Shown: positions 24,335 to 32,439 of the stretch, in pieces | Position numbering within the stretch: the first letter of the stretch is position 1 | How the letters are laid out: every line of letters begins with the position of its first letter | Assembly (NCBI GenBank): GCA_026993355.1 | Contig: JALWTX010000002.1 | Coordinates: 28,365 to 92,364, forward strand | Reading direction: 5' to 3' | Origin: Flavobacteriales bacterium | Lineage (GTDB): Bacteria; Bacteroidota; Bacteroidia; Flavobacteriales; Flavobacteriaceae | Length of the DNA stretch: 64,000 nt | Program-made: the position numbers and the translations under genes | The notes under the pieces: generated by a model | Told to the model about the DNA's origin: nothing | The model's database searches: none | Seen by the model: only the letters and a program-made list of their open reading frames with translations

Positions 24335-26362
24335 ATGAAGAATTTTTTGAATTTATTTTATCGGAATTCAACCACGATATACAAAGTATTGATTTTGGCT
24401 TCGACCCTGATTTTAATTGTGTATTTTTTTTCACAAAATGGCCGTTTTCAATATGATTTTAGTCCTAATAAAATATGGGCCTATAATGATTTAACAGCTC
24501 CCTTTGATTTTACTTTGCGTAAAACAGATGAGGCCTTACAACGAGAAGAGGATTCGATCGAAAAAAATACACCTGTTTTTTTACAAAAAAAAGAAATTAA
24601 TATTGATTCGGTTGTTCATAAAGTCAATAAAAGTTTATGGCAGCGAGCTTTGTCAAGCGAAGAATTTAATGAGTTAAAAAATGCAAATCGTATTTTAATC
24701 CCTAAAATTTATCGGCAAGGTTATATCCAGAATTTACCTTCTAACCTAACAAAGTTATCAATTATTGATAAGCACCGTTTGATCGAAACCGGTGTTGATA
24801 AAATTTTTACATCCCGTAAAATAGATCGTCTAATTGAGCGTTATTTTAAGGATAAACCTGCAATGGCAGCTGTTCTTAAAAAAAACTATAAAGAAAATTT
24901 GTCTCCGAACTTATTTGTCAATCAAGGTTTTAGACAATCCGTTGTACAACAGAAAATAAGTGATATTAGTCTTAATAAAGGCCTTATTCGAAAAGGGCAG
25001 GTTATTATTAAGAAAGGGCAGCGTATTTCACCTCAAAAATATGAGGTACTTCTCTCATTAAAACAAGCTTCAATGGGCTATGCTAACCATACAATAAAAA
25101 ACTATTGGATTTTTTTAGGCTATGCCATTTTAGTGTCCATGGTTTTATTTATGCTTTTGTTTTTTTTGAAAAAATACCGGCCTGAAATTTATGATAATAA
25201 CTTAAAAATCAGTCTAATATTATTTAACATGCTCTTGGTTGTTGTGTTGACCAGTTTAACTATCCGGCATTATCCGGGTTATGTTTTTATTGTTCCGCTA
25301 ATTATATTACCCTTAATATTAAAGGCTTTTTTTGATGCAAGAGTCGCTTTGTTTGTCCATATTTTAACTATTCTATTGCTGGGTTTTATAGTTGCGAACA
25401 GTTTTGAATTTATTTATTTGCAAATTATGGCAGGAATTGCCAGTATCTTAACTGTTTCCGAATTGACCAAACGTAGTAATCTTTTTACTTCAGTAGGGGG
25501 GATTGTTTTAATTTACATTATTGGTTATTTGGCTTTTCATTTAATTTATGAAGGAAATTTATCGGCTATAAACTATAATATTTTATTGCAATTTTTTCTA
25601 AATGGCTTATTGGCCATTGCTTTATCCCATCAATTAATTTTGCTTTATGAAAAACTGTTTGGTTTGGTATCGGATGTTTCATTATTAGAGTGGTCGAATA
25701 CCAATACCAAACTTTTGAAGCGGTTGGCTGACAAAGCTCCCGGGACGTTTAATCATTCTATGCAGGTGGCCAATTTGGCCGAGGCTGCTGCAAATGCTAT
25801 TAATGCCAATTCTTTATTGGTTAGAGCAGGTGCTTTATACCATGATATAGGCAAAATGCTCAATCCGTTTTACTTTACTGAAAATCAAACTTCGGGGGTT
25901 AATTACCATGATGATTTAGCACCTGAAGAGAGTGCCAAAATTATTATCAGGCATGTGTTGGACGGTATTGAACTGGCCCGTAAAAATAACTTGCCGGATC
26001 GCTTGATTGATTTTATACGGACTCATCATGGTGAAGGTTTGGTGCAGTATTTTTATAAAAAAGCTTTAGAAAAAAATCCGGAAATTAATCCTGACAAATT
26101 CAGGTATCCCGGACCAAATCCTTTTTCAAAAGAAACAGCTATCTTGATGATGGCCGATTCCGTTGAAGCGGCATCCAAGAGCTTAAGAGAACCTACTGCA
26201 GAAAAAATTGATGAATTTGTAGACAAAATCATTAATCACCAACTATATTCAGGGTTATTAGATAATGCCAATATAACTTTAAAAGAAATTTCCATTATCA
26301 AAAAACTCTTTAAGAAAAAATTAAAAAATATTTATCATCTACGCATTGAATATCCAGAGTAA
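24335..26362 (+). CDS. pgpH: 7TM-HD c-di-AMP phosphodiesterase PgpH
   Basis: A 675-residue membrane enzyme of the 7TMR-HD class. An N-terminal TM helix (about residues 17-32) is followed by an extracytoplasmic 7TMR-HDED domain to about residue 260, then seven hydrophobic segments, then a cytoplasmic HD domain: APGTFNHSMQVANLAEAAA, YHDIGK (metal ligands, about 501), THHGEG and MMADSVEAASKS. PgpH enzymes hydrolyse c-di-AMP to pApA. The DHH/NrnA-like gene at 12995 might process the product. Single gene with its own promoter, followed by the tRNA cluster. Confidence 0.93.
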   Translation: MKNFLNLFYRNSTTIYKVLILASTLILIVYFFSQNGRFQYDFSPNKIWAYNDLTAPFDFTLRKTDEALQREEDSIEKNTPVFLQKKEINIDSVVHKVNKSLWQRALSSEEFNELKNANRILIPKIYRQGYIQNLPSNLTKLSIIDKHRLIETGVDKIFTSRKIDRLIERYFKDKPAMAAVLKKNYKENLSPNLFVNQGFRQSVVQQKISDISLNKGLIRKGQVIIKKGQRISPQKYEVLLSLKQASMGYANHTIKNYWIFLGYAILVSMVLFMLLFFLKKYRPEIYDNNLKISLILFNMLLVVVLTSLTIRHYPGYVFIVPLIILPLILKAFFDARVALFVHILTILLLGFIVANSFEFIYLQIMAGIASILTVSELTKRSNLFTSVGGIVLIYIIGYLAFHLIYEGNLSAINYNILLQFFLNGLLAIALSHQLILLYEKLFGLVSDVSLLEWSNTNTKLLKRLADKAPGTFNHSMQVANLAEAAANAINANSLLVRAGALYHDIGKMLNPFYFTENQTSGVNYHDDLAPEESAKIIIRHVLDGIELARKNNLPDRLIDFIRTHHGEGLVQYFYKKALEKNPEINPDKFRYPGPNPFSKETAILMMADSVEAASKSLREPTAEKIDEFVDKIINHQLYSGLLDNANITLKEISIIKKLFKKKLKNIYHLRIEYPE

Positions 26363-26466
26363 TTTCTTCGTTTTTTAAGCTTTTGATTTTTATAGAAATA
26401 AATGGAGTTTTTATATTATTTGAATAAAAAACATATTTTTTTCTTGTTTAATTAAATTTAGGGTCT

Positions 26467-26474
26467 TATCTTTG
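26467..26474 (+). promoter_or_regulatory. -7 promoter box of the tRNA cluster
   Basis: TATCTTTG, a perfect TAnnTTTG match, 37 bases before tRNA-Ser. No other promoter box is obvious inside the cluster, so all four tRNAs may come from one transcript. Confidence 0.6.
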
Positions 26475-26511
26475 CACTCGCAATTCGGAATTAGTTAATT
26501 GAATTTGCATT

Positions 26512-26595
26512 GGAGAGGTGCCGGAGTGGTAACGGAGCAGATTGCTAATCTGTCATCGCGCAAGCGATGCCAGGGTTCGAGTCCCTGTCTCTCCG
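26512..26595 (+). tRNA. tRNA-Ser (anticodon GCT)
   Basis: An 84-base tRNA with a long variable arm (hairpin TCATCGCGCAAGCGATG), typical of serine. Anticodon GCT is at 26544-26546 in a TTGCTAA loop; the T-arm is CAGGG-TTCGAGT-CCCTG. The discriminator is G at 26595; the following CA is only part of CCA. Confidence 0.93.
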
Positions 26596-26603
26596 CACAA
26601 ACT

Positions 26604-26681
26604 CGGGGTATAGCGAAGCCCGGTTATCGCGCCTGCTTTGGGAGCAGGAGACCGCAGGTTCGAATCCTGCTACCCCGACCA
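26604..26681 (+). tRNA. tRNA-Pro (anticodon TGG)
   Basis: Cloverleaf with acceptor CGGGGTA/TACCCCG, anticodon TGG at 26639-26641 in the loop TTTGGGA, T-arm GCAGG-TTCGAAT-CCTGC, discriminator A and an encoded CCA end (26679-26681). It follows tRNA-Ser by 8 bases. Confidence 0.93.
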
Positions 26682-26737
26682 ATGATAATATGAGGTCGTG
26701 CTGCCCTTGTGCAGAACGTTCATTCACGACGGGATGA

Positions 26738-26794
26738 GTCGCGTAGCTCAGCTGGATAGCGCATCCCGACTTTAATCGGGACGGTCACAGCGAC
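26738..26794 (+). pseudogene. tRNA remnant without T-arm (derived from a tRNA-Arg-like gene)
   Basis: The first 22 bases (acceptor start and D-arm) are nearly identical to tRNA-Arg(TCT) at 26821, and CGGTCACAG matches it again after the anticodon arm. The anticodon arm is replaced by TCCCGACTTTAATCGGGA, whose loop is 6 or 8 rather than 7 bases. The T-arm is missing: CACAG runs directly into CGAC, which could still close a 5-bp stem with the initial GTCGC. It looks like a broken duplicate rather than a working tRNA. Confidence 0.65.
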
Positions 26795-26820
26795 AGAGAT
26801 TGAAATAGAATTACGCAAGA

Positions 26821-26894
26821 GGTCGCGTAGCTCAGCTGGATAGAGCATCTGCCTTCTAAGCAGACGGTCACAGGTTCGAATCCTGTCGCGATCA
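26821..26894 (+). tRNA. tRNA-Arg (anticodon TCT)
   Basis: Acceptor GGTCGCG/CGCGATC with one G-T pair, anticodon TCT at 26855-26857 in the loop CTTCTAA with stem TCTGC/GCAGA, T-arm ACAGG-TTCGAAT-CCTGT, discriminator A. CCA is not encoded. Confidence 0.93.
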
Positions 26895-26910
26895 CAACAT
26901 AAAATACAAT

Positions 26911-26987
26911 GGCTCCGTGGCGCAACTGAATAGCGCATCTGATTACGGCTCAGAAGGTTACAGGTTTGAATCCTGTCGGAGTCACCA
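26911..26987 (+). tRNA. tRNA-Arg (anticodon ACG), integration target
   Basis: Acceptor GGCTCCG/CGGAGTC, anticodon ACG at 26945-26947 in the loop TTACGGC with stem TCTGA/TCAGA, T-arm ACAGG-TTTGAAT-CCTGT, discriminator A at 26984 and an encoded CCA. From base 26970 its 3' end and the following terminator arm are duplicated 13.4 kb away, which identifies it as the attachment gene of the mobile element; the tRNA itself remains intact. Confidence 0.93.
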
Positions 26988-27003
26988 TTTATAAAAGCAA
27001 CTT
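26970..27003 (+). repeat. attL: 34-bp direct repeat (tRNA-Arg 3' end)
   Basis: These 34 bases, from the T-stem of tRNA-Arg(ACG) into the left arm of its terminator, are identical to 40403-40436 in the same orientation. This is the usual footprint of tyrosine-recombinase insertion into a tRNA 3' end. Confidence 0.9.
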
Positions 27004-27029
27004 GTTGATATTCAATGAGTTGCTTTTTT
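26993..27029 (+). terminator. Terminator of the tRNA cluster
   Basis: Stem AAAAGCAACT 26993-27002 with AGTTGCTTTT 27018-27027 and a T run. The left arm belongs to the attachment repeat; a near copy of the whole hairpin is present at attR (40426-40462). Confidence 0.75.
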
Positions 27030-27044
27030 ATTTGTTGTAATTTA

Positions 27045-27063
27045 GACCGTATTTGGACCGTAA
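27045..27063 (+). repeat. Paired GACCGTA direct repeat near attL
   Basis: GACCGTA at 27045 and GACCGTAA at 27056, spaced 11 bases start to start. The same arrangement, same orientation and same 11-base period occurs at 40259-40277 between the integrase gene and attR. It is a good candidate for an arm-type recombinase or excisionase binding site. Confidence 0.6.
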
Positions 27064-27126
27064 AATATCTATTTTTTCTTATCTAAAGTAACTTTTTTTC
27101 ATTTTTCGGCTTAGAGAAATATTTAG

Positions 27127-27134
27127 TAAATTTG
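27127..27134 (+). promoter_or_regulatory. -7 promoter box of the hsd operon
   Basis: TAAATTTG, a TAnnTTTG match 80 bases before the hsdM start chosen here. The restriction operon therefore does not depend on the tRNA promoter. Confidence 0.45.
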
Positions 27135-27214
27135 AGCAGAATAATTATTTGTGTTGAAAATAATAGCATTTGATTATTTTGTTTGATTTTTTAAATGATA
27201 TAACTTTATTGAAT

Positions 27215-28681
27215 ATGTTTGAACAAGTTTTTAAAAATGTAGATGATACTTTAAGAAAAGATGCTGGTTGTAGTAGTGAATTGGATTATATAGAACAAAC
27301 TTCTTGGATTTTATTTTTAAAATATTTAGATGATTTAGAAAAAGACAAAGAAATAGCCGCACGTTTGTCTGGAAACACCTATCAAAGAATTATTGAACCT
27401 AAATTTCAATGGCAAAATTGGGCAGCACCCAAACTGGAAAACGGTAAAATTGATCATAACGCCATGACGGGTGATGATTTGATTGATTTTGTCAACCAAG
27501 AGTTGTTTCCTTACCTTAAAAAATTTAAAGAAAAAGCCACAAGTCCTGATACCATTGAATATAAAATAGGCGAAATTTTTAGCGAACTGAAAAACCGTTT
27601 GCAAAGTGGCTATAATCTACGGGAAGTTATCAATCTTATTGACAGCTTACATTTTATGTCAAGTGCCGAAAAGCACGAAATGAGCCATTTGTATGAAAGC
27701 AAAATTAAAAACATGGGCAACGCCGGACGTAACGGTGGCGAATACTATACACCGCGTTCGTTGATTAGAACCATTGTAAAAGTTGTTGACCCTAACATAG
27801 GAGAAACAATTTATGATGGTGCTGTCGGGAGTGCCGGCTTTTTGGTGGAAGCTTACGCTTATCTGGTTCAAAAAGCACAAACTACAAAAGGCGGTTTATC
27901 TACCCAAGATGTTGAAATACTGCAAAAGAAAACCTTCTATGGCAAAGAAAAAAAATCCCTAGCTTATATTATCGGGGTTATGAATATGATTTTTCATGGT
28001 ATTGAAGCCCCCAACATTATTCATACCAATACTTTGGCTGAAAATTTAGCTGATATACAGGAAAAAGACCGCTACGACATTGTTTTGGCAAATCCGCCTT
28101 TTGGCGGAAAAGAACGTGCAGAAGTGCAACAGAATTTCCCGATTAAAACAAGTGAAACAGCCAGTTTGTTTTTACAGCATTTCATCAAAATATTAAAAGC
28201 AGGCGGACGAGCCGGTATTGTTATTAAAAATACGTTTTTAAGTAATACCGATAATGCCAGCATTGCTTTACGGAAAGAGTTGCTGACCCGTTGCAATCTG
28301 CATACAGTATTGGATCTGCCGGGTGGCACTTTTACCGGTGCGGGAGTAAAAACAGTCGTGCTCTTTTTTGAAAAGGGCAAACCCACGAAACAAACGTGGT
28401 TTTATCAGTTAAATCTAGACCGGAATTTAGGCAAGACCAATCCGCTTAACGAAAAGGATTTGGCAGATTTTCTTAAATTACAAAAGACCAAAGCCGAAAG
28501 CGAAAACTCTTGGATGGTAAACATAAAAGACATAGACCAAACAACTTATGATTTATCCGTTAAAAACCCAAACGCACCCGAAGAACCACCTTTGCGTGAG
28601 CCAAAAGAAATTTTAAAAGAAATGGCAGAACTGGACAAACAAAGTGCTGAAATTCTTAACACCATTAAAGAGATGCTATGA
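27215..28681 (+). CDS. hsdM: Type I restriction-modification methyltransferase subunit HsdM
   Basis: 488 residues from the ATG at 27215 (MFEQVFKNVDD); the frame is open to 27170 but the extra 15 residues look non-coding. An N-terminal helical HsdM domain (TLRKDAGCSSELDYIEQ) precedes the N6-adenine methyltransferase: YTPRSLIRTIVKVVDP, the SAM-binding motif I variant YDGAVGSAGFLVEAY (about residue 201) and the catalytic NPPFGG (about 292). It methylates adenine in the target recognised by HsdS. It overlaps the next start codon by 4 bases (ATGA). First gene of the element's cargo. Confidence 0.95.
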   Translation: MFEQVFKNVDDTLRKDAGCSSELDYIEQTSWILFLKYLDDLEKDKEIAARLSGNTYQRIIEPKFQWQNWAAPKLENGKIDHNAMTGDDLIDFVNQELFPYLKKFKEKATSPDTIEYKIGEIFSELKNRLQSGYNLREVINLIDSLHFMSSAEKHEMSHLYESKIKNMGNAGRNGGEYYTPRSLIRTIVKVVDPNIGETIYDGAVGSAGFLVEAYAYLVQKAQTTKGGLSTQDVEILQKKTFYGKEKKSLAYIIGVMNMIFHGIEAPNIIHTNTLAENLADIQEKDRYDIVLANPPFGGKERAEVQQNFPIKTSETASLFLQHFIKILKAGGRAGIVIKNTFLSNTDNASIALRKELLTRCNLHTVLDLPGGTFTGAGVKTVVLFFEKGKPTKQTWFYQLNLDRNLGKTNPLNEKDLADFLKLQKTKAESENSWMVNIKDIDQTTYDLSVKNPNAPEEPPLREPKEILKEMAELDKQSAEILNTIKEML

Positions 28682-29538
28682 AAAACGAAATTGTTATTTA
28701 CCAAGCAAAGGAACTTACGCAACATATAGAAGTAAGAATTGAAGATGAAACAGTATGGTTAAACCGTCAACAAATGGCATTGTTGTTTGGTAGAGATGTA
28801 AAAACCATTGGAAAACACATTAACAATGCGTTAAAAGAAGAATTGCAAGGGCTCCCAACTGTCGCAAAATTTGCGACAGTTCAAAATGAAGGCGGAAGAT
28901 TAGTAGAAAGACAAATTGAATATTATAACTTGGATGTCATAATTTCAGTAGGTTACAGAGTTAAATCCAATGAAGGAATACAATTTCGTATTTGGGCAAA
29001 CAAGATATTAAAAGATTATTTGTTAAAAGGATATGCCCTAAACCAACGGATGAACCGCATTGAAGATAATGTGCAGCAACTTGCCAAAAAAGTAGAAGGC
29101 ATTGATTTGCAAATACAAGCAAATTTACCGCCCAACCAAGGTGTTTTTTTCAACGGACAAGTGTTTGATGCTTACACTTTTATGTCCGGTTTATTCCGTT
29201 CTGCTAATAAATCTATCATATTGATAGACAATTATATTGACGACACCGTGCTTACCCATTTAACCAAAAGAAAAAAAGGCGTAAAAGCTACTATTTTTAC
29301 AAAAGCCATTACCAAGCAATTAAAATTAGATGTAAAAAAACACAATGCACAATACGAACCTATTCAGATTAAAATATTAAAAGAAGCACACGACCGTTTT
29401 TTAATCATTGACGAAAAAGAAGTCTATCATATTGGTGCCAGTCTAAAAGATTTGGGTAAAAAATGGTTTGCCTTTTCTAAAATGGACATCTCTTCTGTGA
29501 AAGTTTTGGACAAACTAAAAGAGGAAAATTTGATATGA
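28678..29538 (+). CDS. RhuM-family protein with C-terminal PLD-like domain
   Basis: A 286-residue protein. Residues about 15-120 are RhuM-like (ETVWLNRQQMALLFGRDVKTIGKHINNAL, FATVQNEGGRLVERQIEYY, YYNLDVIISVGYRVKS, FRIWANKILKDYLLKGY), a family first named in a Salmonella pathogenicity island and often found inside type I restriction operons. Residues about 150-286 resemble a phospholipase-D-like half (SIILIDNYIDDTVL, then HDRFLIIDEKEVYHIGASL). The HxK(x)4D catalytic motif appears as HDRFLIID, with Arg in place of Lys. It is translationally coupled to hsdM. Its role in restriction or its control is not known. Confidence 0.8.
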   Translation: MKNEIVIYQAKELTQHIEVRIEDETVWLNRQQMALLFGRDVKTIGKHINNALKEELQGLPTVAKFATVQNEGGRLVERQIEYYNLDVIISVGYRVKSNEGIQFRIWANKILKDYLLKGYALNQRMNRIEDNVQQLAKKVEGIDLQIQANLPPNQGVFFNGQVFDAYTFMSGLFRSANKSIILIDNYIDDTVLTHLTKRKKGVKATIFTKAITKQLKLDVKKHNAQYEPIQIKILKEAHDRFLIIDEKEVYHIGASLKDLGKKWFAFSKMDISSVKVLDKLKEENLI

Positions 29539-29596
29539 AAAAACAAGGGACAAGGGACAGAGGACAAGGGATAATGAACGTTGGACAATGGAACAA

Positions 29597-29659
29597 GTCC
29601 CGTTAGGGACAAAACCTTTGTAAAATAAGTAAAACACTAACAATAAGCACTGTAGGTGC
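29597..29659. repeat. Dispersed Bacteroidota-type intergenic palindromes
   Basis: Between the RhuM gene and hsdS lies the palindrome GTCCCGTTAGGGAC (29597-29610) and the near palindrome GCACTGTAGGTGC (29647-29659), in a context typical of short repeats seen between Bacteroidota genes. The preceding 29540-29596 is a low-complexity run built from GGACAA/GGACAG units. No reading frame of its own is evident. Confidence 0.5.
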
Positions 29660-29673
29660 GAAACATTATTAAG

Positions 29674-30993
29674 ATGATAAAGAAACAAAGGACAATAAAT
29701 AATGGACAGTTGACAATGGATAATGAACAATTGCCGAAAGGCGATGCTCTGAGTTTACCGAAGGGCGATGTCCTGAGCTTGCCGAAGGGTTGGGAGGTGA
29801 AAAAGTTGGGGGAAGTTTGTGAAGTTAGTGCTGGAAATTCTGCTCCACAAAAAAAAGAATTATTTATTAATGGAACAAATCCTTTTATTAGAACAGCTGA
29901 CGTAGGAAAAATAAAAAAAGGAATACTAATTTCTTGTACAGATTATCTCAATGAAGAAGGGATAAGGAAACTTAGGTTATTTAAGAAGGGAACTATACTT
30001 TTCCCTAAAAGCGGAGCTTCAACATTCCTAAATCATAGAGTTATGATGGGAATTGATGGTTATGTAGCAAGTCATTTATCCACGATAAAAGCGGGTGAAA
30101 GTTGCGATGATAAATTTCTTTTTTATTATTTGATTACTATTGATGCAAAAGATTTAATGCAAAATATTGCCTACCCATCATTAAAGTTGTCTGATATAAA
30201 ACAAATCCAAATCCCCCTCCCCCCACTACCCGAACAAAAACGCATAGTTTCCATACTCGACCGTGCTTTTAAAGCCATAGACCAAGCCAAAGCCAATGCC
30301 GAACAAAACCTTAATAATGCGAAGGAAATTTTTCAATCAAAATTGCAAGCAATTTTTGATAATGGAAAATTGAAAATTGAAAATGGAGAATGGGTGGAGA
30401 GGAAGTTTTTAGATATCGTAGATTATTCAAGAAAACCAAGAGGATTAATTCTAAATAACCCTATACCTTTTATCCCTATGAATTATGTTCCATTGGATAA
30501 AAAATATATAAAAATCAACGAATATCGAGAAAAAGTGTCAAGTGGAACTTTTATAAAAAAGGGCGATTTGTTGCTTGCTAAAATCACCCCCTCATTTGAA
30601 AATGGGAAACAAGGTATTGTTGACATACAAGAAAAATATGGATATGCAACAACAGAAGTAATTCCATTTCAAGGTAAAAATGAAGTTGTAGAGACAGAGT
30701 ATTTATTCTATTTTCTAAAAAGTAGTATAAGAAAGCATTTGGAAAATAAAATGGAAGGTGCAACAGGAAGACAACGGTTACCACAAAAAATATTAAATGA
30801 AATATTAGTCCCATTCCCAAAATCCATAGAAACCCAAAAAAAAATCGTCCAACAATTAGATGCTTTACAAGCGGAAACCAAAAAACTGGAAGCAATTTAT
30901 CAACAAAAAATTAGTAATTTAGAGGAGTTGAAAAAAAGTGTGTTGCAGAAGGCGTTTAATGGAGAGTTGACAGAAAATATGAAAAACAAATGA
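29674..30993 (+). CDS. hsdS: Type I restriction-modification specificity subunit HsdS
   Basis: About 439 residues; ATG 29674 is taken as start, but GTG 29656 or ATG 29716 are possible. It has two target-recognition domains: TRD1 begins LPKGWEVKKLGEVCEVSAGN, followed by the central conserved helix LPPLPEQKRIVSILDRAFKA; TRD2 begins GEWVERKFLDIVDYS, followed by ETQKKIVQQLDALQAETKKL and a final ELKKSVLQKAFNGEL. HsdS chooses the DNA target of the complex. The N-terminus contains an in-frame tandem repeat (LPKGDALS / LPKGDVLS / LPKGWEV) from 24-bp DNA units. It overlaps the next gene by 4 bases. Confidence 0.93.
   Translation: MIKKQRTINNGQLTMDNEQLPKGDALSLPKGDVLSLPKGWEVKKLGEVCEVSAGNSAPQKKELFINGTNPFIRTADVGKIKKGILISCTDYLNEEGIRKLRLFKKGTILFPKSGASTFLNHRVMMGIDGYVASHLSTIKAGESCDDKFLFYYLITIDAKDLMQNIAYPSLKLSDIKQIQIPLPPLPEQKRIVSILDRAFKAIDQAKANAEQNLNNAKEIFQSKLQAIFDNGKLKIENGEWVERKFLDIVDYSRKPRGLILNNPIPFIPMNYVPLDKKYIKINEYREKVSSGTFIKKGDLLLAKITPSFENGKQGIVDIQEKYGYATTEVIPFQGKNEVVETEYLFYFLKSSIRKHLENKMEGATGRQRLPQKILNEILVPFPKSIETQKKIVQQLDALQAETKKLEAIYQQKISNLEELKKSVLQKAFNGELTENMKNK
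29731..29793 (+). repeat. 24-bp tandem repeat at the 5' end of hsdS
   Basis: Two full units (29731-29754 and 29755-29778) and a partial third (29779-29793) of a repeat that encodes LPKGD(A/V)LS. Since the unit is a multiple of three, copy-number changes would lengthen or shorten the protein without breaking the frame. Confidence 0.8.
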
Positions 30994-32435
30994 GTGAAGC
31001 ACAATTAAAGGAATTGTTAAAAGAGTTAGTTAAACAACCTCACGAAAGCGAATGGGTTGAGTTTAAGCTTAATTTTCATTCTCCCGAAGAAATAGGAGAA
31101 CGCATTTCTGCTTTATCAAACGGTGCTTGTATTCATAGTCAACAAAATGCTTATCTTGTATATGGGGTAGAAGACAAAACGCATATCATAAAAGGCACTA
31201 CATTTAAAGCCAAATTGCACAAAAAAGGAGGAGAAGAACTGGAGCATTGGTTAGTCAACCGTTTAGACCCTCGTATCGATTTCACAATATATGAGTTTAA
31301 CTATGAAGAAAATAAACATATTTCAATGTTCGTAATTCCGGCTACAAAAAATCGTCCGGTTGAATTTTTACATCAAGCATATATTCGTATAGGTTCTATA
31401 ACAAGAAAACTAAATGAGTTTCCTGAAAAACAGGCAAAGATTTGGAAAAAGAGCAGCCAACCTTTTGAAAAAGAGATAGCAAAAGACAATTTAGCCGCCT
31501 CTGATATTACAAAATATTTAAGTACCGAAACTTATTTCGATTTAATGAAATTGCCTTATCCGTCAACGCAAGAAGGTGTAATTGATAAATTTTTAGAAGA
31601 AGGTTTAATTATTAAGAATAAAGGCTATGCCATTACAAATTTAGGAGCTTTACTTTTAGCTAAAAATCTAAAAGATTTTGAAAGTGTAGAAAGAAAGGCG
31701 GTCAGAGTTATTGTTTATAAAGGAAAAAACAAAGTTATAACAGAAAGGGAACAAATAGGTGTTAAAGGGTATGCCATAGGTTTTGTTGGACTTATTGATT
31801 GGATAAATAGTCAGTTGCCTGCAAATGAAGAAATTGGAAAAGCTTTGCGAAAAGAGGCTAGAATGTACCCCGAAATTGCCATTCGTGAGTTGGTGGCCAA
31901 TGCTTTAATACATCAAGATTTAGCAGTAAAGGGTTTCCCAATGATTGAAATATATTCCGACAGAATTGAAATATCTAATTCGGGAACTCCATTGGTTACT
32001 CCTGAAAGATTTATTGATGCCTACGTATCTCGCAATGATAAATTAGCCGACATAATGAGAAGAATGGGCTTTTGTGAAGAAAAAGGAAGCGGTTTAGACA
32101 AAGTTATTTATTATAATGAATTATATCAACTGCCTCCTATCAATGTTGTTGTCGCTGAAAACAGAACAAGAGTAACAATTTATAGTTATAGAACACTGAA
32201 TAAATTGGATAAAAAAGAAAAAATAAGAGCTTGTTATCAACATGCTTGTTTAAAATATGTTTCCAATGAAAAAATGACAAATCAATCGTTGCGGGAACGC
32301 TTTAAAATAGAACGACATAACTATTCGATAGCTTCAAGAATAATTAGAGACGCGTTGAAAGAGGGGGTTATCAAAGAGGATAATCCTGAAAATAAATCAA
32401 GAAAGTATGCAAGCTATTTACCATTTTGGGCATGA
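30990..32435 (+). CDS. AlbA_2/Schlafen-like ATP-binding protein (COG2865-type regulator)
   Basis: A 481-residue protein. The first 140 residues are an AlbA_2 (Schlafen-like, divergent AAA) domain (ESEWVEFKLNFHSPEEIGERISALSNGA..., AYLVYGVEDKTH). The centre is helical, and a GHKL-type ATPase-like segment (AIRELVANALIHQDL, MIEIYSDRIEISNSGTPL, EEKGSGLDKVI) follows. The C-terminal tail (YSIASRIIRDALKEGVIKE) could be a winged helix. Such proteins are called ATP-binding or transcriptional regulators; many sit inside restriction or other defence loci. Start overlaps hsdS by 4 bases. Its role here, regulation or defence, is inference. Confidence 0.82.
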   Translation: MSEAQLKELLKELVKQPHESEWVEFKLNFHSPEEIGERISALSNGACIHSQQNAYLVYGVEDKTHIIKGTTFKAKLHKKGGEELEHWLVNRLDPRIDFTIYEFNYEENKHISMFVIPATKNRPVEFLHQAYIRIGSITRKLNEFPEKQAKIWKKSSQPFEKEIAKDNLAASDITKYLSTETYFDLMKLPYPSTQEGVIDKFLEEGLIIKNKGYAITNLGALLLAKNLKDFESVERKAVRVIVYKGKNKVITEREQIGVKGYAIGFVGLIDWINSQLPANEEIGKALRKEARMYPEIAIRELVANALIHQDLAVKGFPMIEIYSDRIEISNSGTPLVTPERFIDAYVSRNDKLADIMRRMGFCEEKGSGLDKVIYYNELYQLPPINVVVAENRTRVTIYSYRTLNKLDKKEKIRACYQHACLKYVSNEKMTNQSLRERFKIERHNYSIASRIIRDALKEGVIKEDNPENKSRKYASYLPFWA

Positions 32436-32439
32436 AATC

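Noticed and set aside
26499..26938. Open reading frames running through the tRNA cluster on both strands
   Set aside because: They consist of translated tRNA sequence (for example repeated RDRIRTCDRLLRR-like strings) and overlap intact tRNAs; no real protein is supported.
27208..27223. Near copy of the attR-side 17-bp inverted-repeat arm at the hsdM start
   Set aside because: It is largely the ATG-TTT-GAA coding start of hsdM in an AT-rich context; similarity may be chance, so it is not listed as a site.
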